Part shown: piece by piece, positions 37,039-46,546 of the stretch | Layout: every line of letters begins with the position of its first letter | Position numbering within the stretch: the first letter of the stretch is position 1 | Assembly: GCF_030400225.1 (NCBI RefSeq) | Contig: NZ_VJYB01000001.1 | Span: 496,001-560,000, forward strand | DNA length: 64,000 bases | Reading direction: 5' to 3' | Source of the DNA: Lactobacillus sp. UCMA15818 | Lineage (GTDB): Bacteria; Bacillota; Bacilli; Lactobacillales; Lactobacillaceae | Translations under genes and position numbers: made by a program | Notes under the pieces: generated by a model | What the model was told of the DNA's origin: nothing | The model's database searches: none | The model's input: the letters and a program-made list of their open reading frames with translations, nothing else

Positions 37039-39720
37039 TTATTTTGCATCGAACCATGTTTTTCCATGTGCACTTTCAACTTTTAGTGGTACTTCCAAGG
37101 AAACCGCCTGATCCATTACTTTTGGTACCAATTTTTCCAGTCTTGTAATTTCTTTACTCGGTACTTCAAAAATTAATTCGTCATGCACTTGTAAAAGCAT
37201 CTTTGCCTCAAGTTGTTCTCTGCTAAGCATTTTTTGCATATTTATCATAGCGACTTTGATGATATCTGCCGCACTCCCCTGAATTGGCGTATTCATAGCC
37301 GTTCTTTCCGCAAATGAACGTAAATTAAAGTTTTTGCTCTTAATCTCTGGTAAGTATCTACGGCGCTTGAATAACGTCTCAACATACCCTTGTTCATGAG
37401 CTTTTGCCACAATCTCGTCCATGTATTGTTTTACTCCGGGGAATATCTCAAAATAGCGTGCTATAAAATCCTTTGCTTGTTTACGTGTAATTCCAATATT
37501 TTGTGCCAATCCATAATCACTTATCCCGTATACAATTCCAAAGTTAACTGCTTTCGCTTGTCTGCGCATGTTACTTGTAACTTCAGAAGCTGAATCTAAT
37601 CCGAATATCTGCATTGCAGTATTTGCATGAATATCTGCGCCTTTATTAAAAGCGGCCTGCATGTTTTTATCATGAGAAATATGTGCTAGCACACGCAATT
37701 CAATTTGCGAATAATCTGATGAAAAGATTTCCCATTCAGTCTTTTCAGGGACAAACGCCTTTCTGATTTGGCGCCCTTCTTCTAATCTCACAGGGATATT
37801 TTGTAGATTAGGATCAACAGATGATAATCTTCCGGTTGCTGTAAGTGTCTGGGTATATCTCGTATGGACTTTACCATCAGTTTCTGATACAACTTTTAAC
37901 AGGCCTTCAACATAAGTTGACTGGATTTTTGCAACTTGACGATACTTCAAAATATTATCAATAATTGGTGCCATTCCTCTTAGTTCTTCCAGCACTCCGA
38001 CTGCAGTTGAATATCCAGTTTTAGTTTTCTTAATCACAGGCAGCTTCAGTTTCTCAAATAAGATAACACCTAATTGTTTAGGAGAATTAATGTTAAAATC
38101 TTCGCCAGCTTCCGTGTGGATTGACTGCTCCAATTCTGCCAATCTTTCCTTTAGTTTACTGCTCATCTCTTCAAGCTTATCTTTATCTAATCTGATTCCA
38201 GCAACTTCCATTTCTCCCAAAACTAAAGAAAGTGGGCGCTCGATTTCAAAATAAAGTTTTTCTTGCTTATTTTTATACAACTTCTCCATTAGATTCTCTT
38301 TTAGCTGCTCAATTGCTTGAACTTTACCTGCCAAATGTTCAAAAAATACAGTATCTTCTTTTGGAATTTGATACTTTGCACCTTTGCCGTATACTTCCTC
38401 ATCGCTTGCAACAGCGAAATAATCGTGCTGCTGTGCCAATTTACCAAAATCATTATTATTATCGCTTGAGTCCAATAAATATGATACAAGCAGCATATCA
38501 AAGTCAACAGTGGCAAGAGTGATGCCTAATCTTTTAAGTCCAACAAAAGTCCGCTTACCATCAAATAAATCAATTTTAACAGCTTCTTTTTCAAGTAATT
38601 CTTTGAGCTCTCTTTTCTTCAAAAGTTCCACATCACGGCTAACATATATCTTTGCTCCATTTTTAAGAGCAAAACCAGCAAATGGTGCCTGATGATAATT
38701 CTCACCACTCATCTCTAAATAAAACGACACAGCAGCTTTTTTTTCAAATACTAACTGCTTGATATTTTGTGTGCTCAATTTCTGATACTCTAATTCTGGA
38801 ATCTTATTCTGTTTTGTTTGCGAATTACTAGTGTTACCAGGTAAACTCATTTTTGCAAGGAAACTCTTGAAATCCATTTCTTCATAAAATAATCTTAACT
38901 CATCTTCTATCGGCCCTGACCACTTCGCTTCATCAACCGTAACTTCAATGGGTGCATTTCTTAAGATTTTTGCTAAATCTTTGCACAAAAAAGCCAGTTC
39001 ACGATCCTCAACCAAGTGTTCTTTCATTTTAGAGGCCTTGATATTATCTAGATTCTCATAGATTCCTTCAATTGTTTCAAATTGCTGCAACAATTTAACC
39101 GCCGTTTTCTCACCAACTTTTGTTACTCCGGGATAGTTATCCGAGTTATCACCAACTAATCCCTTCATATCAATAATTTGTGCGGACTTAATTCCATACT
39201 TTTCAAATACATGTGCTGGAGTATATTCTTCAACTTCACTAACACCTTTTTGTGTAACTGCTACCGTTGTCTTGTCAGTTGTAAGCTGAGTCAAATCTCG
39301 ATCCCCAGTTACAATTGTGACCATAAAGTCTTGTGCCTCGGCCTCATTCGCCAAAGTTCCAATAATATCATCTGCTTCAAAATTTGCCAACTCATAACTT
39401 TTAATACCATAAGCAATCAATAATTTTTTAATATACGGAAACTGTTCAGAAAGTTCACTTGGTGTTTTAGAACGTCCTCCCTTGTATTCAGTAAATTTTT
39501 CAGTCCTGAATGTTTTTTTCCCCGCATCAAAAGCAACTAAAACATGACTCGGTTGAACCTTTTCAATAATCTTGTCCAACATTGTCTTGAAGCCATAAAT
39601 AGCAGTAGTATGTAGCCCGTTATGATTCACAAATCTTTCAAGCGATTGATGGAGTGCAAAAAAAGCACGAAATGCCACACTATTACCATCGATGAGCAAT
39701 AATTTCTTTTGTTTATTCAT
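37039..39720 (-). CDS. polA: DNA polymerase I
   Basis: Repair and Okazaki-fragment polymerase, 893 residues. The N-terminal 5' nuclease has LLIDGNSVAFRAFFA and GDRDLTQL. The middle 3'-5' exonuclease domain lacks the first catalytic Asp (SFYLEM in place of DxE), as in other Bacillus-type Pol I, so there is no proofreading. The polymerase domain has SSDYSQIELRVLAH and QVHDELIFEV. First gene of the polA-mutM-coaE-nrdR-dnaB-dnaI run. Confidence 0.97.
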   Translation of the reverse strand: MNKQKKLLLIDGNSVAFRAFFALHQSLERFVNHNGLHTTAIYGFKTMLDKIIEKVQPSHVLVAFDAGKKTFRTEKFTEYKGGRSKTPSELSEQFPYIKKLLIAYGIKSYELANFEADDIIGTLANEAEAQDFMVTIVTGDRDLTQLTTDKTTVAVTQKGVSEVEEYTPAHVFEKYGIKSAQIIDMKGLVGDNSDNYPGVTKVGEKTAVKLLQQFETIEGIYENLDNIKASKMKEHLVEDRELAFLCKDLAKILRNAPIEVTVDEAKWSGPIEDELRLFYEEMDFKSFLAKMSLPGNTSNSQTKQNKIPELEYQKLSTQNIKQLVFEKKAAVSFYLEMSGENYHQAPFAGFALKNGAKIYVSRDVELLKKRELKELLEKEAVKIDLFDGKRTFVGLKRLGITLATVDFDMLLVSYLLDSSDNNNDFGKLAQQHDYFAVASDEEVYGKGAKYQIPKEDTVFFEHLAGKVQAIEQLKENLMEKLYKNKQEKLYFEIERPLSLVLGEMEVAGIRLDKDKLEEMSSKLKERLAELEQSIHTEAGEDFNINSPKQLGVILFEKLKLPVIKKTKTGYSTAVGVLEELRGMAPIIDNILKYRQVAKIQSTYVEGLLKVVSETDGKVHTRYTQTLTATGRLSSVDPNLQNIPVRLEEGRQIRKAFVPEKTEWEIFSSDYSQIELRVLAHISHDKNMQAAFNKGADIHANTAMQIFGLDSASEVTSNMRRQAKAVNFGIVYGISDYGLAQNIGITRKQAKDFIARYFEIFPGVKQYMDEIVAKAHEQGYVETLFKRRRYLPEIKSKNFNLRSFAERTAMNTPIQGSAADIIKVAMINMQKMLSREQLEAKMLLQVHDELIFEVPSKEITRLEKLVPKVMDQAVSLEVPLKVESAHGKTWFDAK

Positions 39721-39809
39721 TCAATTAGCTCCTTTGAGATATTATCCTCTCTTATTTTAACAAACTATCGTGACCATTAATAGAAATCAACGACTGCATT
39801 CTACAAAAA

Positions 39810-39842
39810 AACCTCGCTAGGATTCTTCTCCTAACGAAGTTC
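39810..39842 (-). terminator. Terminator after the BI-1 gene
   Basis: On the minus strand AACTTCGTTAGGA pairs with TCCTAGCGAGGTT around a short loop, followed by seven U residues. It lies 17 bases past the BI-1 stop and separates it from polA. Confidence 0.8.
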
Positions 39843-39858
39843 TTAAAAAACTATTAAC

Positions 39859-40554
39859 TTATTTATTATTAAATCCTGTGAAAATATTCAAAAGGCTGAT
39901 AAAGAGGTTAACAAAATCTAGGTAGAGCTGTAATGCACCCATTAATGCCAAACCAGTTCCAGAAACTTGACCCCTTGTCTGCAGATATAATGTTCTGAAT
40001 TTCTGAGCATCCCACGCTGTTAAGGCTGTAAAGATAATTACACCAGCAAATGAAAAGACAAATGTAATCATTGTACTTTGTAAAAACATATTAACAACCG
40101 AAACAATAACTAAGGCAATTAAAGCCGCCAAAGCATGCGTCCCAATTCTCGACAAATCTTTCTTGGTAGTTGTTCCCATCACAGCCATTGAAACAAATAC
40201 CGCTGCGGCTCCCACGAAAGCCATTGTAACATCGCTTGCCGCATACAGTGAAACTATTATGCCAAAAAATACTCCCTGGATTGTCGCAAAGGCAACAAGT
40301 CCTAAGCCAGAAACAACGGGTGATCTATCAGCTTTAAAAGACATTCCCACGGCGATTAGCAATTGTAATCCAAACAAGATAAACATCATGAAGGGATGAC
40401 CAGACATATAAGTAGCAACTTCATTGTAAAAAACGTTTGAAACTAGATATGCTACCACTGCAGAAATTGCAACGGCACCTGCCATAAAACCATACATTTT
40501 TGTTAGAAACCCATTAACCCCAGTATTACTTACTAATTTTCTTTCATTCTCCAT
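39859..40554 (-). CDS. Bax inhibitor-1 family membrane protein (YetJ-like)
   Basis: A 231-residue protein with seven membrane helices. The two Asp of the pH-sensing dyad known in BsYetJ are visible (DAQKFRTLY and LYLDFVNLF). Homologues leak Ca2+ in a pH-dependent way; the role in lactobacilli is unknown. The ATG shares its A with the preceding MaoC-like gene's stop (TAATG), so the two are coupled. Confidence 0.93.
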   Translation of the reverse strand: MENERKLVSNTGVNGFLTKMYGFMAGAVAISAVVAYLVSNVFYNEVATYMSGHPFMMFILFGLQLLIAVGMSFKADRSPVVSGLGLVAFATIQGVFFGIIVSLYAASDVTMAFVGAAAVFVSMAVMGTTTKKDLSRIGTHALAALIALVIVSVVNMFLQSTMITFVFSFAGVIIFTALTAWDAQKFRTLYLQTRGQVSGTGLALMGALQLYLDFVNLFISLLNIFTGFNNK

Positions 40555-41039
40555 TAAACACTCACCTCTGCACTTTCATTCTCATCGTTACTCATTAATG
40601 CTGCCTTAATTGGCGGTCTAACCATCACGACTGCATCGACAATCCGACAATTTTCATCATTAACGCCTGTTACGGATAATGTGACTACTTCCTTCATGTC
40701 ATCTACCTTTATGACCTCAAAAGTAAAGGTCACATCTTCTTCATGATACACCGGCAAAATAAAATTGACTGACAAATTGACTACCTGACTCCCAGGACCC
40801 GGAAGCAGCTTTGATACTGACCTCGTAATAATTCCCGTCAACAAAACGGGGGGAACTATTGCTGCTTTATATCCCATATTTTTCGCATACTCATCTTGAA
40901 TATACAGCGGATTATTGTCATTAGTCATCCCTAAATACAACAAAATATCGCGATCCGCAACACTTTCATTAACTGTCAACGAATCTCCTTCGTTTAAATC
41001 ATCAATCGTTTTCCCTTGCCTATGAGTATCTTCTGACAT
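40554..41039 (-). CDS. MaoC-like hot-dog protein, probably catalytically degenerate
   Basis: A 161-residue single hot-dog domain of the MaoC/R-hydratase type. The hydratase motif, usually D-x-N-P-L-H, reads TNDNNPLYIQDEYA: the Asp remains but the catalytic His is Tyr. The rest of the fold is present (GYKAAIVPPVLLTGI, VNLSVNFILPVYHEEDVTFTFEV). The start at 41039 is 11 bases from GGAGG; the upstream ATG lies inside that site. Its partner is BI-1, by overlap. A thioester-binding, non-catalytic role is one inference. Confidence 0.82.
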   Translation of the reverse strand: MSEDTHRQGKTIDDLNEGDSLTVNESVADRDILLYLGMTNDNNPLYIQDEYAKNMGYKAAIVPPVLLTGIITRSVSKLLPGPGSQVVNLSVNFILPVYHEEDVTFTFEVIKVDDMKEVVTLSVTGVNDENCRIVDAVVMVRPPIKAALMSNDENESAEVSV

Positions 41040-41125
41040 TAATATCGACACCTCCATGTAGTCTTAAATGTATTCTAGCATATACTTTGATTTGCCTCAA
41101 TCCATCTGACATGAAAATAAAAAAA

Positions 41126-41235
41126 TAGAAAGTATGACATAAGTTCGTATTCAAGTTTTAGTTTATGGAACCACTTATCTGAGTTCACTGAACAGAGCTA
41201 AAACAAAATTTAATTATTGCTTCAGCTACTTTCTA
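41126..41235. repeat. 110-bp nested palindrome after murC
   Basis: Perfect 9-bp ends TAGAAAGTA (41126-41134) and TACTTTCTA (41227-41235) enclose a second inverted pair GTTTTAG/CTAAAAC and an inner GTTCA/TGAAC. It begins 16 bases past the murC stop, so it may act as its terminator. The ends differ from the GTGT...ATAAGTC family. Confidence 0.55.
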
Positions 41236-41250
41236 CAATTGCTCAAGTCT

Positions 41251-42582
41251 TTAATTATTCTTAAGACTTAAGCTACTCAATAGTTTTTCGTAAGCGTACT
41301 CATACTTTTGAATATCGCCAGCACCCATAAATACTACAACGGCATCATGAAAATCAAGCAACGGAGACATATTATCAACTTTCAATACTTCTCCACCTTT
41401 TGTAATTCTATCACCTAAATCGTTACTTGAAACATTTCCTCCGTGTTCGCGAATGGAACTGAAGATATCTGTTAAGTATACTTTATCTGCAAGATTCAAG
41501 CTAGTTGCAAAATCATCCATCAAAGCAATCGTTCGACTAAATGTGTGCGGCTGGAAAACTGCAATAATTTTCTTACTTGGATATTTCTGACGTGCAGCAT
41601 CAATTGTTGCTTTAATCTCAGAAGGATGATGTGCATAATCATCAATAATCGTCATATCTGCAACATATTTCTCAGTAAAGCGTCTCTTGACACCTTGATA
41701 AGTCAATAATTCACGCTTGACTTCAGCTTGAGAAACTTTTTCAAAATATGAGACTGCAATCACAGCTAAACTGTTTAGTACATTATGCTCACCGAAAATT
41801 GGAATCTCATAAGTTCCCAGATACTCATCGTAATGATATACATCAAAAGTTGAACCAGTTGTTGCTCGCTTAATATTGGTTGCCCTGAACTCATTGTCTG
41901 TAGAAGTTCCATAATAATGAACTGGAACATCTGCATCTAAATTTCTTAAGTATTTATCTTCTCCCCAAGCAAAAATTCCCTTTTTCGTCTGCTTCGCTAA
42001 AGTTTCAAAAGCATCAAAGACATCCTCAATTCCTGTGAAATAATCAGGATGATCAAAATCCACATTGGTCATAACCACATAATCTGGATGGTATGCAACA
42101 AAATGACGGCGATATTCATCAGCTTCAAAAACAAAGAAACGTGCGTCAGGTACACCTTTACCAGAACCGTCTCCTATCAAATAACTTGTCGGTGAAACTC
42201 CGCCCAAAACATGAGCCAATAATCCTGTAGTACTCGTCTTTCCATGTGCCCCTGCAATTCCAATACTTGTCGTATTTTCTACGATTTTCTCTAGAAAATC
42301 GGGATATGTAATAATTTCAAGACCAATTTCTTTGGCTTTTTTTATTTCAGGATGATCATCACCAAATGCATTGCCTTGAATAATCGTCAAACCTGCTTGA
42401 ATATTCTTTTCATCAAAGGGTAATATTTTTATTCCCGCTAACTCTAATCCTCGTTGTGTAAAAGTATATTTCTCAATATCAGAACCAATAACTTTTAATC
42501 CTTTATCATGTAAAAGCAAGGCCAATGAACTCATTCCAGTTCCCTTGATCCCTACAAAATAATAGGTGGTTTTTGTATCCAT
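41251..42582 (-). CDS. murC: UDP-N-acetylmuramate--L-alanine ligase
   Basis: Adds L-Ala to UDP-MurNAc, the first peptide step of peptidoglycan synthesis. 443 residues, with a GxxGxGM N-terminal UDP site ([11 protein letters not shown]), ATP loop [10 protein letters not shown], and EADEYRRHF plus YAHHP signatures. Next to sftA, the same order as in Bacillus. Confidence 0.97.
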   Translation of the reverse strand: MDTKTTYYFVGIKGTGMSSLALLLHDKGLKVIGSDIEKYTFTQRGLELAGIKILPFDEKNIQAGLTIIQGNAFGDDHPEIKKAKEIGLEIITYPDFLEKIVENTTSIGIAGAHGKTSTTGLLAHVLGGVSPTSYLIGDGSGKGVPDARFFVFEADEYRRHFVAYHPDYVVMTNVDFDHPDYFTGIEDVFDAFETLAKQTKKGIFAWGEDKYLRNLDADVPVHYYGTSTDNEFRATNIKRATTGSTFDVYHYDEYLGTYEIPIFGEHNVLNSLAVIAVSYFEKVSQAEVKRELLTYQGVKRRFTEKYVADMTIIDDYAHHPSEIKATIDAARQKYPSKKIIAVFQPHTFSRTIALMDDFATSLNLADKVYLTDIFSSIREHGGNVSSNDLGDRITKGGEVLKVDNMSPLLDFHDAVVVFMGAGDIQKYEYAYEKLLSSLSLKNN

Positions 42583-42657
42583 AATTATTGTCCTCTCTTT
42601 TCTTTAATTAAATAAAATTACCGTCTTAGTTTACCACAAAATTGATGGGATTTCTTT

Positions 42658-44853
42658 TCAATAATCAACATTTTCTCTAACCTTATCTAATCTCGCTTGG
42701 GTTAGGTAGACTTCCCTTGGCTTGGATCCTTTCGCCGGAGAGATGTATCTGCGTTCTTCCAATGTATCAATAATATTAGCAGCCCTATTATAACCAATTG
42801 CAAATATTCGCTGCAACTTTGATGTCGAAATACTGTCCTCGTTCACAAGACAATCTAGAACCTCAGGCAAAAGCTCATCTTCTTGTTTATTTTGAATAAT
42901 TTGTTTTTTTAATCCATCTGGATCAAAAGCATATTGTGGATGCCCCTGAGTACGTACAAAATCCGTAATTTGTTCCACTTCATTTTGTACAAATGTTCCC
43001 TGTAATCTCATCGGCTGGCTTGCTCCATTGCCAAGGTATAACATATCACCTCTTCCAAGAAGACGCTCTGCACCAGCTGTATCAATGATCGTCCTTGAAT
43101 CAATTTGACTAGAAACCATGAAGGCAACCCTTGTAGGAATATTATTCTTAATTGTTCCTGTTATCACATCAACACTTGGTCGTTGCGTTGCGATCAACAG
43201 ATGAATTCCCGCTGCTCGAGCCTTTTGTGTGATTCTAGCAATACAGTCTTGCACCTCTGATGAGGCAACCATCATTAAATCGGCCAATTCATCGATAATG
43301 ATCACAATGTAAGCCATCTGCAGCCCGTAGTCCTTATGCTCCATTACTTTCTCATTGAATCCTTCAATATTTTTAACACCCGCAGCAGCTAGTTTCTGAT
43401 ATCTTTCCTCCATCTCTTTAACGACCCATTTTAATGTCGCTGATGCAGCAGCTGGATCAGAAACAACTGGCGCTAAAAGGTGTGGAATATCATGGTAAGG
43501 TGCCATTTCAACAGCTTTAGGATCAATTAACAATAGCTTTACTTGTTGAGGTGTAGCCTTATACAACAAAGAAATCAATATACTGTTTATAAAAACAGAT
43601 TTTCCAGAACCAGTTGCCCCAGCCACTAATCCGTGAGGCATTTTCCTTAAATCAGTCACAATTGGTTCTCCAAAAAGGTTAACTCCCAATGCTACAGTCA
43701 ACGGTGAGGCCTTGCTTGCAAAGACAGTTGAATTTAAAACTTCTGATAACATCACTGGTCTTGCCTTTAGATTCGGAATTTCAATTCCCACACTGCTTCG
43801 CCCAGGAATAGGTGCCTCAATCCGGATATCTTTAGCTGCCAATGCTAACTTCAAGTCATCAATTAGATTAGTGATTTTATTGACCTTAACACCTCTTCCA
43901 AGTGTTAGCTCAAATTGTGTCACTGCAGGTCCAATCGTCCAATCGCTAACTGTTGCAGCGACATGAAAAGCCTCCAAGGTTTCATTGAGAGTATCAATTC
44001 GTTCCAATACCCATTCATCTTGAACATCCTCGTTTACTTGAACCGGTTTTGGAAGTAAATTAATGTCTGGAAGTTTATATCCATTAACAGCCACTATACT
44101 TTGTGGCTCTTTTTTGAGATTTACTACCGGATCTTTCAAAGTATTTACCACAGAATCTCCCAAAATATCTTTTTTTGCATCTGTACCCGATTCATCACTT
44201 GGTTCAAGTTTTTCTGCCATCTTATTGATATCAGGTTTATCATTGTAGCTTTGCAATTTTTGCTTATCATTTACATCGCTTTGACTATCTTGTTCTAATT
44301 TTATTTCAGCAGCTACAGTTTTTTTCAACTCATTTTCTTCATGGACTGAAATAGTTCCATCTAAATTAGGTTGAGCATTATTCTCACGAATCTCCTCACC
44401 TTTTACGTGAACTGACTTATCTACCTGCTGTCTATTACCTATACCATTCTTAATGTCATCGTTTGTCTCGACAACAACTGTTTGCCTACCATCATCTGCA
44501 ACCTGTTCGCTAAATGCAGTAGTTTTGCTTGTTTCACTTTTTTGTCTCGATACATTAGAGACATTTTCTGTTATTATTTTTATTTTACTCTTCTCAATAT
44601 CTGTAATTTCGGCAAATAGCAAATAATCAGTTGCTTGTTTTCGTAAGCATTCAAATAATTTTTGATATTTTTGTTTTCTTTTTTGGGCAGAATATTCCCA
44701 ACCAGCAAAAGAAGGTGGAACATATGAGGGATGAAACGTCTGGCCCTTTTTTATATTTGGTTTATCTGCAGGTTTCGGCAGTTTATCATTCATATTTTGC
44801 TTGATTTTTTTATTTTGTTTTCTATAAAAAGCTGGTCCATCATAATGTTGCAT
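42658..44853 (-). CDS. sftA: Soluble FtsK/SpoIIIE-type DNA translocase (SftA-like)
   Basis: Septum-associated DNA pump of 731 residues. No membrane helices are present; residues 1-270 are a hydrophilic, Lys/Asp/Asn-rich region, matching SftA, not SpoIIIE. The motor has Walker A GATGSGKSV, LLIDPKAVEM, Walker B IVIIIDELADLM and ATQRPSVDVITG. The C-terminal gamma winged helix reads SKLQRIFAIGYNRAANI. It lies between ytpR and murC, as sftA does in Bacillus. Confidence 0.92.
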   Translation of the reverse strand: MQHYDGPAFYRKQNKKIKQNMNDKLPKPADKPNIKKGQTFHPSYVPPSFAGWEYSAQKRKQKYQKLFECLRKQATDYLLFAEITDIEKSKIKIITENVSNVSRQKSETSKTTAFSEQVADDGRQTVVVETNDDIKNGIGNRQQVDKSVHVKGEEIRENNAQPNLDGTISVHEENELKKTVAAEIKLEQDSQSDVNDKQKLQSYNDKPDINKMAEKLEPSDESGTDAKKDILGDSVVNTLKDPVVNLKKEPQSIVAVNGYKLPDINLLPKPVQVNEDVQDEWVLERIDTLNETLEAFHVAATVSDWTIGPAVTQFELTLGRGVKVNKITNLIDDLKLALAAKDIRIEAPIPGRSSVGIEIPNLKARPVMLSEVLNSTVFASKASPLTVALGVNLFGEPIVTDLRKMPHGLVAGATGSGKSVFINSILISLLYKATPQQVKLLLIDPKAVEMAPYHDIPHLLAPVVSDPAAASATLKWVVKEMEERYQKLAAAGVKNIEGFNEKVMEHKDYGLQMAYIVIIIDELADLMMVASSEVQDCIARITQKARAAGIHLLIATQRPSVDVITGTIKNNIPTRVAFMVSSQIDSRTIIDTAGAERLLGRGDMLYLGNGASQPMRLQGTFVQNEVEQITDFVRTQGHPQYAFDPDGLKKQIIQNKQEDELLPEVLDCLVNEDSISTSKLQRIFAIGYNRAANIIDTLEERRYISPAKGSKPREVYLTQARLDKVRENVDY

Positions 44854-44895
44854 TAGTATTCTTCCTTACCTTTTACAATACTTTATTCTAAAAAA

Positions 44896-44934
44896 ATAGC
44901 TGTCTTCAGTTCACACGAGCTAAAGGACAGCTAT
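44896..44934 (-). terminator. Terminator after ytpR
   Basis: ATAGCTGTC (44896-44904) pairs with GACAGCTAT (44926-44934), with a U-run on the minus strand (A-run 44890-44896). It separates ytpR from sftA. Confidence 0.8.
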
Positions 44935-45010
44935 CACTATATTAATTCTTCAAAGTGCCAATCTGCCCATGAGAGCATATTACCATACATTTATTTCAAT
45001 CAGCAAAAAA

Positions 45011-45622
45011 TTAACTAATCAAGAATGGTTGGCCTTGATGGAAGTTGTCTAGTGAAAGGACTAAAATTCCGCGTTTTTGCGGTGCATTCGGCAAATGCAA
45101 TTCACGAGCTGAACAAACCATTCCGTTACTCTCAATCCCGCGAAGTTTTCCGGGCCAAATGATTTCACCATTTGGCATCATTGCACCAACCTTAGCAACA
45201 ACCACTAACTGTCCTTGCATAATATTTGGTGCCCCGCAAACAATTTGCAATATTTCATTGCCAAGATTGATTTTTGTAATATGCAAGTGATCTGAATCTG
45301 GGTGTTCGATCATTTCTTCAACCAATCCAACTACGAATTTTGGTATTTCATCAATTTCAAGAATAGTTTCAAATCCAGCCTCACGGAGTTTAGCATTCAA
45401 TATTTTGACTTGTTCGTCATCAAGCTTGATTTGACCAGTCGCAGTTAGTCCAAGTTCCTCCCCTACTCCAAAAAAATTATAACCTAATACAGTTCCATCA
45501 CTTGAATCACTTATTTCTACAATTGTATCTTTTTTCTTTGTTACCTGACTTGGTCCATCCTCGTGTAGCATTACTACAAGAATATCCCCTAGCTGTGCCT
45601 TGTTATAACTAGCGATTAGCAT
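45011..45622 (-). CDS. ytpR: YtpR family tRNA-binding-domain protein
   Basis: A 203-residue protein: an N-terminal DUF4479 region and a C-terminal OB-fold tRNA-binding domain (EHPDSDHLHITKINLG, IVCGAPN, LRGIESNGMVCSARELHL), the same fold as the N-terminus of PheT. The cell role is unknown. Cluster sftA-ytpR-ytpP. Confidence 0.93.
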   Translation of the reverse strand: MLIASYNKAQLGDILVVMLHEDGPSQVTKKKDTIVEISDSSDGTVLGYNFFGVGEELGLTATGQIKLDDEQVKILNAKLREAGFETILEIDEIPKFVVGLVEEMIEHPDSDHLHITKINLGNEILQIVCGAPNIMQGQLVVVAKVGAMMPNGEIIWPGKLRGIESNGMVCSARELHLPNAPQKRGILVLSLDNFHQGQPFLIS

Positions 45623-45644
45623 CCCTTTTCTCCTTTACACAAAA

Positions 45645-45666
45645 AAAGAACTGCATAAGTTCACAG
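45645..45666 (-). terminator. Short terminator between ytpP and ytpR
   Basis: On the minus strand GAACT-TATGC-AGTTC is followed by seven U residues. The stem is short but correctly U-tailed, 20 bases past the ytpP stop. Confidence 0.5.
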
Positions 45667-45684
45667 TCCCATTATCATTTAAAA

Positions 45685-46005
45685 TTATGCGACCTCATTT
45701 AAAAATGTTTCAATTTCTTCTTTTGTTTTACGATCCTTATTAACAAATCGTGCGCTTTCTTCACCATTCTTGTAAACGACAAAGCTTGGAATCCCCATGA
45801 TCATCAATTCTTGGCAAAGGTCAATATTTTCATCGCGATCAATATGAATAAATTTGTAATTTGGATATTCTGATTCGATTGCGGGAAGAGCCGGCTTGAT
45901 AAAATTACAGTCTGAACACCAGTCGGCAGAAAAAAATAGGACATATGAACCCTTTTCGAGTTTTTTCTTTAATGTTTCCAAATTCATTTTTCCAAATTGT
46001 TCCAT
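45685..46005 (-). CDS. ytpP: Thioredoxin-like protein YtpP
   Basis: A 106-residue thioredoxin fold with the redox motif W-C-S-D-C and cis-Pro segment MGIPSFVVYKNG. The CSDC spelling (not CGPC) suggests a specialised thiol reductase. No signal peptide: cytoplasmic. Divergent from the PepSY-like gene. Confidence 0.9.
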   Translation of the reverse strand: MEQFGKMNLETLKKKLEKGSYVLFFSADWCSDCNFIKPALPAIESEYPNYKFIHIDRDENIDLCQELMIMGIPSFVVYKNGEESARFVNKDRKTKEEIETFLNEVA

Positions 46006-46130
46006 TTTCCATTCCTCCTCAACTTATCTTAATATTCTTTAGATAACATCATTATAGACTATTTATTCGCAAAAAAAAGTGATTTGTTTTAATTTTATTA
46101 AGCAATTAAGTTTAAACATTCTAAATTGGT

Positions 46131-46138
46131 GCTATAAT
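46131..46138 (+). promoter_or_regulatory. Extended -10 promoter of the PepSY-like gene
   Basis: TG-C-TATAAT (extended -10, ending at 46138) lies 35 bases before the ATG at 46174; the -35 is poor, as is common with extended -10 sites. Confidence 0.55.
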
Positions 46139-46173
46139 TACATATCATAAGAAATTTGGTAAGGAGTCTAGCT

Positions 46174-46506
46174 ATGACAAATACTTTTAATAAGTTTCTC
46201 CCACTGACGCTTGGTGTGCTAACTGGTTTTATTGGCGGCATCCAGGCTAGCAACGTTCTTAAGAAGCAGGAACGACTCACTCCCCAACAGATTTTAAACA
46301 ACATCAAAAACTCGTTTCAAAACGAAACTCCTGTTCAAGATTCTTGGATATCTGTTAGACCTGAAAGAATTCGGAAATTTGCCTTAAGTACAGATATCTA
46401 TCAAGGAGGAATTTCACGACTCGAAGATAATCAAATCGTTCGTTATGAATTCCAAGCTGATGCTAAAACTGGAAGTGTGCTTAACCTGAATAGAATTGAT
46501 TTGTAA
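46174..46506 (+). CDS. Small membrane-anchored PepSY-like protein
   Basis: A 110-residue protein with one N-terminal membrane helix (FLPLTLGVLTGFIGGIQ) and a C-terminal domain ending YEFQADAKTGSVLNLNRI, like the PepSY/YPEB fold. It is probably extracellular and anchored. The ATG follows AAGGAG. The function is unknown; PepSY domains often inhibit or modulate peptidases. Convergent with trmB. Confidence 0.72.
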   Translation: MTNTFNKFLPLTLGVLTGFIGGIQASNVLKKQERLTPQQILNNIKNSFQNETPVQDSWISVRPERIRKFALSTDIYQGGISRLEDNQIVRYEFQADAKTGSVLNLNRIDL

Positions 46507-46546
46507 ACTGTGTCTTTTGCAACTCAGGACAGCCAGAGGATTTTTG

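Noticed and set aside
37390-39423. Plus-strand frames inside polA
   Set aside because: Antisense shadows of a fully recognised DNA polymerase I.
43712-44298. Several plus-strand frames inside sftA
   Set aside because: They lie antisense to a clear FtsK-type gene, lack ribosome sites and show no family motifs.
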